Shown here one piece after another: positions 1-9,006 of a stretch of 18,003 nucleotides of DNA. The stretch's first letter is position 1; every line of letters begins with the position of its first letter. A program made the position numbers and the translations under genes. The notes beneath the pieces were generated by a model, which worked only from the letters and a program-made list of their open reading frames with translations, ran no database searches and was not told the DNA's origin. The DNA comes from Ichthyophonus hoferi (taxonomy: Eukaryota; Opisthokonta; Ichthyosporea; Ichthyophonida; Ichthyophonidae), in the NCBI GenBank assembly GCA_002751075.1, contig NAOQ01000815.1, positions 1 to 18,003 of the forward strand. Direction: 5' to 3'.

Positions 1-70
1 TCTTACTATGTTATAGTTATTATCTTACTATGTTATAGTTATTATCTCACTGTGTTATAGTTATTCTAAG
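1..70. repeat. 22-bp minisatellite, left block
   Basis: About three head-to-tail copies of a 22-bp unit close to TTACTATGTTATAGTTAT plus TATC. The block lies in the release-factor intron upstream of the exon at 137 and may continue left of the window. The same unit returns at 219..386 on the other side of that exon. Confidence 0.9.
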
Positions 71-136
71 ATTGACACGTAATAATCAATTATCAACCTC
101 GTTTAACATTAACATTTGTGACCCGTCTCTGCTAAG

Positions 137-2134
137 TGCGGTACGTATTACCCATATACCAACTGGTATTGTAGTGTCAATACAGGACGAGAGATGTCAA
201 CATAAGGTGAGCCCACATTGTAGTTAGTATCTTACTGTGCTATAATTATTATCTTACTATGTTGTAGTTAATATCTCACTATTTTGTAGTGATTATCTTA
301 CTATTTTGTAGTTATTATTTTACTATTTTGTAGTTATTATCTTACTATTTTGTAGTTAACTTACTATTTTGTAGTTATTATCTCACTTATTTTGGAATTG
401 CCACCGAGAAATGCAAGGCAAAAATGAAAAGAAAACAAAAGATATCAATTCATTTATTAATGTAGAATCACGAGTGTAGTATGCCCTGTTGCGCAGAAGA
501 ACTTTTAAACTCTCGTTCTATAGTGTAATCTATGGAACGCTTGGCAACTTAATCAATAATTAATTTTTTAATTAATTAATTAATATACTATACTTGATAA
601 TATCAGCTTATATGTTTAAATTGTCTTTTAAAAACATTAACTAAAAATATATAAAAATACTAAAACGAGAAAATTCAGTCATTATAAAATAAAAATAAAA
701 TAGTGATATTGGTACGTATGTAATTATTCTATTATAGTTATTTATAATTAATTATTACATTGTTTGGGCACCGGTAATATATGTCAATACCATGAATACA
801 TTTTACATTTTTAAAAAAATATATAATATAATAGCAATCTATCAAATGATTGTGATTATTTAATTGGTCTCTTTTGTATAACCATGGCGTTATGTAGATT
901 GTTTAACCAATTATATATCTTATTTAAATTTTATTATACGTATTTAGCGTTAGGATTGTTTCTCTGGGTGCTTACTCTGTCTTTTATGTCTTACATGTTT
1001 GATATAAAAATAAAGAGATGACATGATTGGTCTATTATTTTTACATCTCGGTTATAGGAATGGTCATTATGACATATATTAGTTTTGATCCAATCACACT
1101 AGAAATTCCCGAATTTCTTTCCCATATTTGGTTTTTAAAAAAAAATAAAGCTACACCTTTCATTCCATTCAACTAGATTATATATTTAAATATTAATTTT
1201 GATAGGCGCAGGTGAGTAAATACGGAAAGGAATGGTTTAATCGTTACATTTCTGAGGTTTGTATTGATAAGCGGATATTTAAACATGTATACATAAATTG
1301 TTATTAGTGGATATAGGCATATATTATGTTATTTAAAATCCCATTAAAATTTCAGAACAAAGCTAAAGCAATGCTAGTTTTACGGACCCGTATATATGAA
1401 GCACATCGGAAGAAACTAGACTCGGAAAGAAGTAGCATGAGAAAGTCACAGGTAATATACACATGCACTTATATTATAGTTACCCGTTTATTGATACTAC
1501 AATATATATATATATATATATATATATTGGTATAGGTAAATTCTTTATTATATACACATTGGTATATGTATATTATATTGTATATATTATAATGGGTATA
1601 TTTAATTTTTTTTATGTTGTTATATGTAGATGATATTATGCATAGGTGATTATATATATATATTGCAACGTATTATCCATTTGTACGACAGATAAATATG
1701 ATCCGTGTATGTTATCATATTAAATAAATGCATATATATATATAATTATTTCTTATTGATTTTACCTCTATATTTATGTGTATGCTATTGATTGACATTA
1801 TTATTTATTTGCACAATTTGTTTAGATTATATTAATATAGGAATGATTATAATAGTATATATATATATATATATATATATATAAGTATAAGTAAACTATA
1901 TTATTACATATAGTAATGCCTATACTAATACTATTGTATCTATAACAGCTTGGGACTGGAGATCGTTGGGAGAGAATACGAACCTACAACTATCCGCAAC
2001 ATCGTGTAATAGACCATCGGATTGGCAAAACACATTTTAACATGCCAATGATTATGAACGGTTTTGAATTAGATTTTTTCATTGGAGAATTAAGAACACA
2101 GTATAAATTAGATAAATTAACTGCAATTTTATAA
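137..2134 (+). CDS. MTRF1L: Organellar peptide chain release factor 1 (RF1 family), 3' part, three exons
   Basis: Class-I release factors read stop codons in the ribosomal A site and trigger peptidyl-tRNA hydrolysis; a nuclear copy of the bacterial RF1 type works in mitochondria. Three exons are visible: 137..206, 1356..1451 and 1949..2134 (stop TAA). The first begins with one base that completes a split codon (phase 2), then reads [13 protein letters not shown] and ends QDERCQHK, the block that follows the GGQ loop in RF1. The second starts [15 protein letters not shown], the RF1 helix usually written NKxKAxxVLRAR. The third reads [21 protein letters not shown], nearly invariant in RF1, and ends after a [15 protein letters not shown] stretch matching the usual LDEIIDAL end. 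The junctions 206/1356 and 1451/1949 are phase 0 with GT-AG borders (gtgagc, gtaata; ttcag, aacag). The GGQ exon and the codon-recognition domain lie left of the window. MTRF1L and MTRF1 cannot be told apart from this part; the symbol is the best guess for a general RF1. Confidence 0.93.
219..386. repeat. 22-bp minisatellite, right block
   Basis: About seven to eight head-to-tail units, most close to TTACTATTTTGTAGTTAT plus TATC, with one shortened unit near 354..371. It starts just after the splice donor at 207 and lies wholly inside the 1149-nt intron 207..1355. Units in this block mostly carry TTTTG where the left block has TGTTA, so the two blocks have diverged or grown separately. Confidence 0.9.
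387..1355 (+). other. Rest of a release-factor intron; no gene seen
   Basis: This is the remainder of the intron that runs from 207 to 1355 in the RF1-family gene. It is very AT-rich, with runs such as attaatta near 555..585. Slightly less AT-rich patches near 480..545 and 945..1000 carry no recognisable protein or RNA. The acceptor at 1354..1355 follows a modest pyrimidine tract. Confidence 0.7.
1452..1948 (+). other. Last release-factor intron with two TA microsatellites
   Basis: The intron between the last two RF1 exons, 497 nt. It holds two TA dinucleotide runs, at about 1501..1527 and 1857..1883, and shorter TATA tracts. Nothing else in it is recognisable. Confidence 0.8.
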
Positions 2135-2305
2135 ATCATTTTAAACTAATTATACCTGTATTTTATAAAAATAACTATGGAGGTAGATGATTGGTCATTA
2201 ATTAATTCTAATATTTATATGGCAACTTTGGTATATCTCTCTTATCCGATTCATTCATCTGGTTGGTGTTGTATCATATGATATAGTGCAATTGGCTATT
2301 GGCTC

Positions 2306-2540
2306 TGTCAAATATAGCTGTATGCACAACTCAGGCAAAAGAGACTATAGTTATAATTGTGTAGGTAGTTAATACTGGGTGCTGATGTATTAAATATATA
2401 CAATGCTGTATTTAGAAAGTATAAAAAGGTTCTTTCTGAGACAGATTGGGGACTCCTGATTCTGCAGTGATGTTGAATAAAGGCTTTGCAATTGTTATTC
2501 TAAATTTTCTGCTTGTAACAGTCGGCTGCCACCTTAAACA
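2306..2540 (+). mobile_element. Solo-LTR-like fossil, copy 1
   Basis: A 235-bp stretch that starts TGTCAAATATAGCT and ends in ACA, the TGT...ACA ends usual for LTRs. Inside are a TATA-like box (GTATAAAAAGG near 2419) and, about 55 nt further on, AATAAA at 2476..2481, the order expected of an LTR promoter and poly(A) site. A diverged copy lies at 14810..15042 in the opposite orientation, and similarity starts and stops at these ends. TGGG follows directly, which could be the rest of a primer-binding site, but no capsid or polymerase region follows, so this looks like a lone LTR. I saw no clear target-site duplication. The copies differ at perhaps a quarter to a third of positions by eye, so the element is old. 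The family cannot be named. Confidence 0.5.
2476..2481 (+). promoter_or_regulatory. AATAAA poly(A) signal inside the LTR-like repeat
   Basis: A canonical AATAAA, conserved in the second copy of the repeat, 342 nt past the release-factor stop codon and in the same direction. The sequence 2135..2305 contains no AATAAA that I can see, only an ATAAAA-type variant near 2165, so the release-factor mRNA could end here. That is an inference from position only. Confidence 0.35.
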
Positions 2541-2766
2541 TGGGTGAGATCATTACTACACAGAGTATAAATAATACTAATAACTATATTACAATGACAT
2601 GAGATAATTAATTAATTACTATACAGGTTGATATTGACACTACATTGGTGTCTATACAAGATTAATATATTTGCATAATGTTAATCCATTTACATATAGA
2701 TATATAACAAGAGAGCATAATACCTGAATGCAATGACAATATCCTGAGTATCACTTAATCTCTTAC

Positions 2767-2820
2767 AGCCAATGCATGATTTAACCACAAATGATTGGAT
2801 GGTGGGGTTTTATCTGCCAT
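2767..2820 (-). CDS. Candidate first exon of a - strand gene (competing + reading)
   Basis: On the - strand a well-placed start (gagATGG, purine at -3, G at +4) opens 18 codons, MADKTPPSNHLWLNHALA, and ends at a good donor, gtaaga. The upstream - strand sequence carries a CCAAT motif near 2955, as the promoter of the zinc-knuckle gene does. I found no convincing second exon before the release-factor gene, which ends tail-to-tail with it at 2134. The donor also reads as an acceptor (tcttacag) on the + strand, where 2769..2837 gives a 22-residue frame starting PMHDLTTNDWMV and ending in TAA. Only one strand is likely to be real, perhaps neither. No family is recognised. Confidence 0.3.
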
Positions 2821-2837
2821 CTCCCCTTCAGTCGTAA

Positions 2838-3916
2838 TACTTATTTACTCACTTTCGTCCTATCATCTGTTTAGTCTTTGCTAAGAATTTTTAATGCATG
2901 CATTAGTTTGATTGATTGCAATTTTATTTGCTTGTTCTTTGTCTAGAGGATTGGTCACTATATTAGATTATGTAACCAATCAAGATTAATCATAACTAAC
3001 ATAATATCTTATCCATGAGTGAGCCATATCATAATATTAAGCGCCTTATTTTATTTTAATAAAAGATTTTAAAAGGAAATATATTATGATCGCAACAAGT
3101 TTAGATTATTTATTTAATTGGCCAATACAAAATATCGTCCTCAGATAATCCATTAATACAATTGGGTACAACCATTATACTCTCTCCTTGATTTTACCCT
3201 CCTCTTCTATACTGTTTTAGATTGGTTGATCAGTAGAATGACATATTAGATCCTGATTGGAGTATTTATAATAGGGGCAAGGCCAATAAATGGTTTGTAT
3301 ATGATCTTAATGACGTTATAATGACTAAAGGAGATGAAAGGTATGAAAAAATAACTCCAGATAAACCGATGATAAATATTATGGTGAGAAGTGTAATATA
3401 TATAGGATTAAACCGAGGTAAATGACTAGATGTGATATATGTATAGGAGACAAGGAGAAAAAAAAAAGAAAATGAGAGGATGATGTATATAGACAGTGAG
3501 TATTAATAAAATGATGCTCACCATCTTTTGAGAAAACTATTCTCTTGTTCCAGTAAGTCTCGCTTCTTATTGATAAATGTACAGTTATCTTGCAGTGTTA
3601 TTATGTATTCGATAGCTAAAGATCAGTTTAATACGGAATAGAAAGAGAGAAAGAGAGTATAATTAATATTTTTTCTAAAAATTATTAGTACAAAAATCAT
3701 ACATTTACAAATAAAATTCAAGATAAGATATAAAACAAAAACCAAATATCCCAACAAGAATTTAAAAGCTAGAAAAAATACATTATACTTAATAACAATA
3801 AGTAGTTAGAAATGATGCATAAGCAACTACTATTGGCGGGATAAGTGCTTAGAAATCTCATATCCCTAATTAGTAATATCTAAATCAAAATATAAAATAT
3901 ATTATAATCCAATATA
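2838..3916. other. Intergenic, CCAAT-rich, no supported gene
   Basis: AT-rich sequence with many CCAAT/ATTGG pentamers, a 14-bp palindrome TAATGCATGCATTA at 2892..2905, purine-rich runs near 3447..3480 and 3641..3658, and ATTGGCGGGATAAG (E2F-like plus inverted CCAAT) near 3832..3845, about 75 bp before the ATG at 3917. No open frame here resembles a protein. Confidence 0.6.
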
Positions 3917-4219
3917 ATGTTAGACATCGCACGATATATCATGCACATATTAGTCATACTTTGTTTAATAGTGGCGGCTCGGGTACAAGGCCCATTAAAC
4001 CCATTGACTGGCTGGGTTTTATCACCAGAGGAATGTAAAGATGGTATGATTTGCTTTAACTCAGCTAATTCTAACTTTAGTACATCTCTCCTACGTTGTT
4101 CTGCAAGTTTATTTATACGACGTCGTTCTTTGACTGATTGGTTTATTGGCTTGTCACTGTGTATGTGTATGTGTATATAGGGGTTAGAGGGGGTGAGGAT
4201 AGATACTCAATGATGATAG
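3917..4219 (+). CDS. Candidate 5' exons of a secreted-protein gene
   Basis: A start at 3917 opens MLDIARYIMHILVILCLIVA, then ARVQG and about 17 more residues ending SPEECKD. Residues 9-20 form a hydrophobic core and ARVQG fits a signal-peptidase site; a second ATG at residue 9 would give a more typical signal peptide. A donor gtatga at 4044 (phase 1) can join an acceptor at 4179..4180, with a second exon 4181..4219 reading VRGGEDRYSMMI before the donor gttaaa; the 137-nt intron keeps phase. Without splicing the frame runs to 4180. AT-rich TATA-like sequence and an E2F-like/CCAAT motif lie upstream. The - strand is also open here (PVNGFNGPCTRAATIKQ before a gtatga donor), so strand is not settled. 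No family is recognised and no third exon was found. Confidence 0.3.
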
Positions 4220-4257
4220 GTTAAACATAGATTGAGTATCGATCAGGGCACTCACCC
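4191..4257. repeat. Nested inverted repeat (hairpin)
   Basis: The inner arms GATACTCAAT (4202..4211) and ATTGAGTATC (4231..4240) are perfect 10-bp complements around a 19-nt loop. The outer arms GGGTGAG (4191..4197) and CTCACCC (4251..4257) are also perfect. The unpaired parts between inner and outer arms are 4 and 10 nt. It could form on either strand. Confidence 0.7.
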
Positions 4258-4402
4258 AGCCAATAGAATAAGGGTTTTAAAGACTGGTGCAAATATGCAT
4301 ACATAAAATGAAACAGACATTATTGTTTTGCTGTAATCATGGTAGTATATATATGAAGTGTATGACTAACTAAATTAAGCTCAATAAGAAGAAAAAAAAG
4401 GC

Positions 4403-5347
4403 TTAAACGAACCATTTTGATAGGAAAGCAGACGGTGTATTTAACCCGTTGTTATTATTGGTCCACGTATCTTTATATTCTCCGAGTAGACTTTTGATTG
4501 GCTGTAAAACTGTTATAAGGGACGGAAAATGTGTAAATAGTATAGTAGTAATAATTGAAGGGATATATACTATATAAAATGTTTTTGTAGTAATATATTT
4601 GTTTATTCCCATGGAAGTATCATTAGATTCACATGACAGTTAATGTTTTAAACAATTATAAGCCAATTGCCAAGAACATTCATGTTAGCTTAGGCGTACA
4701 TATATTTAATTGTTTCAAATAATCTACCAACAGAGTAATAGGATGCTGTCCAAATTAAGTTAGAATTGTTATAAAAAAAAACATTGGCAATTTAAACTAA
4801 AGATGATATATATTTTAATACATAAAAGATTTACACATGTTTCCCTTCATTAGATATATAAGTATATACAATACACATATATATGTACTATCCTATAAAC
4901 GTATTTACTTACTTACATACTATCATACTATGATATAACTATCAGATTGTCATACATGTAGACTATCATATTATCATATATATAAATACTATAATACGTA
5001 CATAGTGTTTTTTTATTCTATGTATCTATGCGCGGTTTATTTGTTTTCTTGGTTGTTTAAAATAATGCACAAAGAAGTATATAATGTGAATATATAGTAA
5101 ACATATTGACTACATAGCTATAGGGTTTTATACATTTATAATTATATTATGATTGGCTCTCTTTGTAACAGTGAAAGTTTTTAAGATTTTAAAAATTAAC
5201 AATAAAGAAATGTGATTGGTTACCTTTTTCCTGGGGTGCAGTTACTTGGATCAAGTTCTGGTCAGCCAATAACCTTACATTATCATTATAATAGAAGCCT
5301 TCCATTCCATTGGATATAATATTTAATGATCTCGTTGAAAGGTCCAT
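4403..5347 (-). CDS. Candidate two-exon gene, 76-residue protein of unknown family
   Basis: Exon 1 runs from ATG at 5347 down to 5224 (41 codons plus one base) and ends at donor AAAAAG/gtaacc. Exon 2 runs 4509..4403 and ends in TAA; its acceptor (ccgtcccttataacag) has a good pyrimidine tract. The phase-1 join gives 231 nt, an exact reading frame. The protein starts MDLSTRSLN, has GFYYNDNVRLLADQNLIQV in the middle, then TAPQEKVLQPIKSLLGEYK, and ends with a TNNNNGLNTPSAF tail. The stretch YYNDNVRLLADQ-NLIQVTAP-E--L-P loosely recalls the E2F marked-box pattern (Y.T..DI..IADQ..I.V.APPET.L..P). This is a weak likeness in a protein too short for an E2F, so no function is claimed. A TATAAAT-like box lies about 60 nt upstream of the ATG. 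The intron is 714 nt and CCAAT-rich. Confidence 0.45.
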
Positions 5348-5401
5348 ATATTGGTGGATTAAACAACTACTCCATCAGTAATTGACGCTGATAAAGATAA
5401 A

Positions 5402-5410
5402 TTTATACTG
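5402..5410 (-). promoter_or_regulatory. TATA-like box before the 76-residue candidate gene
   Basis: On the - strand the sequence reads cagTATAAATTTATC some 55-65 nt before the ATG at 5347, a fair distance for a TATA box with a short 5' leader. The same bases also follow a possible acceptor (ttttaacag), so an alternative reading is a splice site of a longer gene. Confidence 0.3.
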
Positions 5411-6591
5411 TTAAAATATTAACTTTAATCTATATACATACCTTATATATCAGATAGAATATGTACCAATTAATAGGCAGTATATAATGTTCTTATAAAT
5501 TAACGTTTGGAGGTATGCAGGTATGATAATCCGTCATTAAAGACATGTAGATAAATATATACTGCAAGCCATATGACACATATTATGCTATGACAATAAT
5601 TACATACAAAAATAAATAAAAAATAAGCATATGCATGTTCCTATAGTATGCAAGTTTTTGGATTAATAAGAACAAATAAAGATGCATTTATATATACATA
5701 TACGTAAATATACAATAATATATATATATGCGCCAAGTATACCTTGTATAAACATAACTTTTGATCATGATCAGTTTACAGGTATAGTCATATAATGAGG
5801 TAGATGTATGTATGCGTGTATTTATATATACATATGTCAAAACTAGTATAAAAATTTAACTGACTATAGATATATACCAATGGATATATACATATAACTA
5901 CACAGGAGAAAAATTTAAATAAAATGCAATTTATCAATACTATTACTTCAATTTTCTTATTTTCAATTATTCCAATAACATCCAAATAGAAAGATTATAT
6001 ATATTTGAATAATTAAGAATTTCATATAATTATGTAGTAATGGTTTGATATGACTATATTTATTGGTTAAAAGCACTTCATAAAAATACATTTTGTAAAA
6101 TAGTGTATATTTCAAATACAATTTGCATTTTAGAGCTACTATTTACTTAATGAGATTATTGAGTCAGCCTGTAAAACATGTTCTTGGAGATAGATTTTAA
6201 AATACAATACAAAGAAAGATAATATAAGTTAAGATGGAAATAAATATAAAAATGTTTAGCATAAGAAGTGGTATAAACATTAATATTATTATACAACTAT
6301 GCCTGGCAGCCGAGAAAAATTACATACATATATTATTAAAAGGTATGATTATACAAAGATAATTTCCAAGCCGTACTAATGATTGTATAAGGCAGTATAT
6401 ATATTAAGGGTAATTCTAATACACTCCCCTACAATATGTGATATGATCTATAGTAGTATGTATAAGTACACACTGTGCTGGGTCGGTTGGGGTTACATTG
6501 AAATTTAATATAAGCCCTGGCCATATATATGACGTAATACAATAAATGACCTCACAAATGGGCTCATTTTATAGGTATAATTCATTTGATC
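5411..6591. other. AT-rich intergenic DNA; no gene seen
   Basis: Dense TATATA and ATATAC tracts (for example 5690..5730 and 5820..5905). Open frames here are of AT-rich composition (Y, I, K and N) and look like chance. Slightly GC-richer sequence at 6465..6530 shows no protein or RNA that I can recognise. Confidence 0.6.
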
Positions 6592-6663
6592 CACTTCAAG
6601 CAACTATTGAATGCAAGTTCGGGCATAATGCGTCCTAAAACATTTAATAAAGTTGCTTGAGTG
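6592..6663 (+). ncRNA. miRNA-precursor-like hairpin
   Basis: The 5' arm 6592..6613 (CACTTCAAGCAACT then ATTGAATG) pairs with the 3' arm 6641..6663 (CATTTAAT, AA, AGTTGCTTGAGTG). I count 21 pairs, one of them G-U, with a one-base bulge on the left and a two-base bulge on the right. The 27-nt terminal loop spans 6614..6640. Size, stem length and small bulges fit an animal miRNA precursor, but pairing does not clearly extend below the base as Drosha substrates usually need. No known miRNA seed is claimed. It could instead be a decayed inverted repeat. Confidence 0.3.
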
Positions 6664-8401
6664 CTCTCGGAAAAATACATTTTACTTGAATTGAGTAATA
6701 CTATATGAATATATTAGAGCTAAAGCGGATATGTTGTTACTTTTTGTTTGTAGTTTTGCTCATGAAATATGCAATCTAACCCGGTGCATCCCGCCCGATT
6801 GAAAATGAGTTTTCAGTGCATATCCTAAAAAGAACTAATTAATTGAGTATAATACGTTTGTATTGTTTGTTAAAAAAATAAACCAAATCGAATATATTAA
6901 TTGAGATTAATCATTAAATTAACAACAACAAAAAAGTTACTATAAGAAATTTAACGTTATCCGAACAAAATTATTAGCCATTTCTAGCCCACCAATGGAT
7001 ACCAGCATGTGATTTCTCTTAAAACACTTTAAAAATAAACTCTTATACACACGATTACTTACTTTAGTTTCCCGAAATTTACCTAATTATATTAAGTTGT
7101 ACCAAAAAATCGGCTTGAATAGTTATAGTGCACACCTACCCTGGTTCTGTCGGACAAAAGAATGCTGGTTTTCATGACAATAATTAAATTAGTACATCTA
7201 AAATATTACCATCCACAAAGTTATTTTCTATGTCTTGTTAAGACTGAGCTATAATGCATTAGTTCCAATTATTTTTTATACTTTTAAAATTTAATCTTTC
7301 TCACTCTTAGTCGTGTATCACTGCTTAAATGCAGTAAAACAGTTGTAAATTGCATTCAATGCTATAGCATTACTCTATTTTTCATTTGGCTTGATGATTT
7401 TTGACATATTTTTAGTCCGTGCGTATATAGGGCTCTTACAAGATTTTTTGGAAGGCTTTAATAATTAACACTTGTATATTATTGGTGATTTATAAACCTG
7501 TGATAATGTTGATTTGATTTTGTTGGCTTAGTCTGATTTCAATCTCAGAATTGAAAAAAAAAGAAAGTCGTCATATGATAGAGACATATTAAGAAAAAAA
7601 ATTCTTTAGAGTAACTTTCAATCTTTAAATGACATAGCAAGAGTAGTTAACGCTGTACAAAATAATCAGCATAAAAGGTTTGACACTGACTTGTTTTGAC
7701 CGGTAAGACTCATTGCCATCCTGGGCTCATATTGTGACATCATAAGAGTTTCAATCATAGATATATTGGCTGATGTATATACAGTAAGCCTAATATTCAT
7801 AAGAATCATTTTTAAAATAGCGTAAGCATCGTAATGACCTATAGCCTATAGCATAGATATTATTTGTTTATTTTATTCCAAGAACCAATAAAAACAAGAT
7901 CAAGTTGTTGGCGTACCCTTGTACACGAATCAGATTGTATTGACGATTAGCGGGAAATCATTTTATGAACGTTGCGCATCTAGCCCCATTAGCACTCCAC
8001 TGGCATTGAGGGCTAAGTAATTAAAAATACTGTATGAATAGAGGGAATCTTTGATCAATACATTTTATAGAGGTAAAGAATATATTTTTATTTGCCGTTG
8101 AGCAATTTCATGTTATAAAATGGCGTGCGCTTTAACTCTCTGCAGTTTGATAAGCGCATGTTAATATTCGTGTTCGTGTATAGTACATAATACCAGGGAG
8201 TTTCACAGCATAATAGTTTACAATCTCGTATACCCATATAAGAATAGGTATGTCAGTGGATGCTGTACTGGTATATCTATATATCTGTGTTGATATATCA
8301 AAATACTAAAATAAAAATTTGTCAAACCGGTTAAGTTAATGATAATGATGCCATATTCATAGGTAGATATAGCACCACCATGTATATCATACAACAGAAT
8401 A
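6664..8401. other. Intergenic DNA; weak exon-like patches only
   Basis: Mostly AT-rich. Points of note: a GC-box-like CATCCCGCCCG near 6786..6796; a 14-bp palindrome AATGCTATAGCATT at 7358..7371; an E2F-like AGCGGGAAAT near 7949 with CCAAT near 7885. On the - strand near 7139..7174, MKTSILLSDRTR is followed by a good donor (gtaggt) but no partner exon was found. At 8118 a frame MACALTLCSLISAC opens directly behind a TATAAAA. None is enough to call a gene. Confidence 0.5.
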
Positions 8402-8626
8402 ATGTGTGACCTTGTACTCAAACTATTAGTCTTCAGTCATGTTAAGAGAAAATCAAGGAGTTATATATTTACAAAGCCTATCTCTGGAGATAAAAAAGAA
8501 GAGAAGGGGCTAACCGCGATATACTCCAATGATTCTAGAGAGTATTGCCAGGAATACTTCCCTTTTAAGGCTATTTGTTTAGTTAACAAGGTCACACTAC
8601 CAGGTGCGCTTTTTATTTGTGACTAA
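8402..8626 (+). CDS. Candidate small ORF, 74 residues, unknown
   Basis: An uninterrupted frame starts MCDLVLKLLVFSHVKRK, has a charged middle (SGDKKEEKGL) and ends ALFICD. The mix of residues is less AT-biased than in neighbouring frames, which is why it is kept. No domain, signal peptide or convincing promoter is seen. A different + frame opens behind a fair acceptor (tattagtcttcag, ending at 8436) and reads VMLRENQGVIYLQ before a basic tail KKKRRG, so the coding frame is not certain. A chance ORF is quite possible. Confidence 0.25.
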   Translation: MCDLVLKLLVFSHVKRKSRSYIFTKPISGDKKEEKGLTAIYSNDSREYCQEYFPFKAICLVNKVTLPGALFICD

Positions 8627-8697
8627 TATGCTGCACCCATTGACCTTTTAGAAGAAATATAAGACTCCTATACCAATTATAAGTAAGATTAAAATTA

Positions 8698-8835
8698 ATG
8701 CGCAAGGACGATTGGATCAACTCCAACTATATAGAATTTAATCTAAGATACCTTGCCGAGATTAGTGGCAGCTATCATGTGATTGATAGTCATACTGTTA
8801 TACTAACCTATAAGAATAGGAATAGTGGAAAATGA
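8698..8835 (+). CDS. Candidate small ORF, 45 residues, unknown
   Basis: An ATG-to-TGA frame reads MRKDDWINSNYIEFNLRYL, then AEISGSYHVIDSH and a TYKNRNSGK end. The composition is protein-like, with W, G, D, H and R spread through it. No clean splice connects it to the 8402 frame. On the opposite strand the same DNA has MTINHMIAATNLGK followed by a donor gtatct behind a pyrimidine-rich acceptor region, so a - strand exon is an equal rival. Confidence 0.22.
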   Translation: MRKDDWINSNYIEFNLRYLAEISGSYHVIDSHTVILTYKNRNSGK

Positions 8836-8944
8836 AAAGTATGCATTCGTTAGAGGGTGCATATTATATTCACAGTTCGAGTGTCTGCAATAATTGAATG
8901 TACGATAGCGGGATTTTTTTCGCATATGTAGAAGGGTTAAGCAT

Positions 8945-8950
8945 TTTAAT
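8945..8950 (-). promoter_or_regulatory. ATTAAA poly(A) signal of the zinc-knuckle gene
   Basis: On the - strand, ATTAAA lies 57 nt after the stop codon of the zinc-knuckle gene. It is the nearest and only close match to a poly(A) hexamer, so the 3' UTR would be short. Confidence 0.45.
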
Positions 8951-9006
8951 AGAAAACAACTGGCAATTCAACTAGTCAAAGAGGCCCCCACACAATCGGC
9001 TAGGGT

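Noticed and set aside
1326-1535. 69-codon + frame as an independent small protein
   Set aside because: Its middle is the second visible release-factor exon; both ends are intron, including a TA repeat.
5788-5985. 65-codon - strand frame
   Set aside because: The sequence is TA/ATA repeat-like and the protein is Y/I/N/K-rich without structure; consistent with chance.
8113-8162. TATAAAATGG with a 14-residue frame as a promoter and gene start
   Set aside because: The TATA string overlaps the ATG, so it cannot be the promoter of that start, and the frame stops after 14 codons.
8865-8890. CAGTTCGAGTGTCTG as a tRNA T-loop
   Set aside because: No acceptor stem, D-arm or anticodon arm could be found around it; no tRNA was found anywhere in the window.
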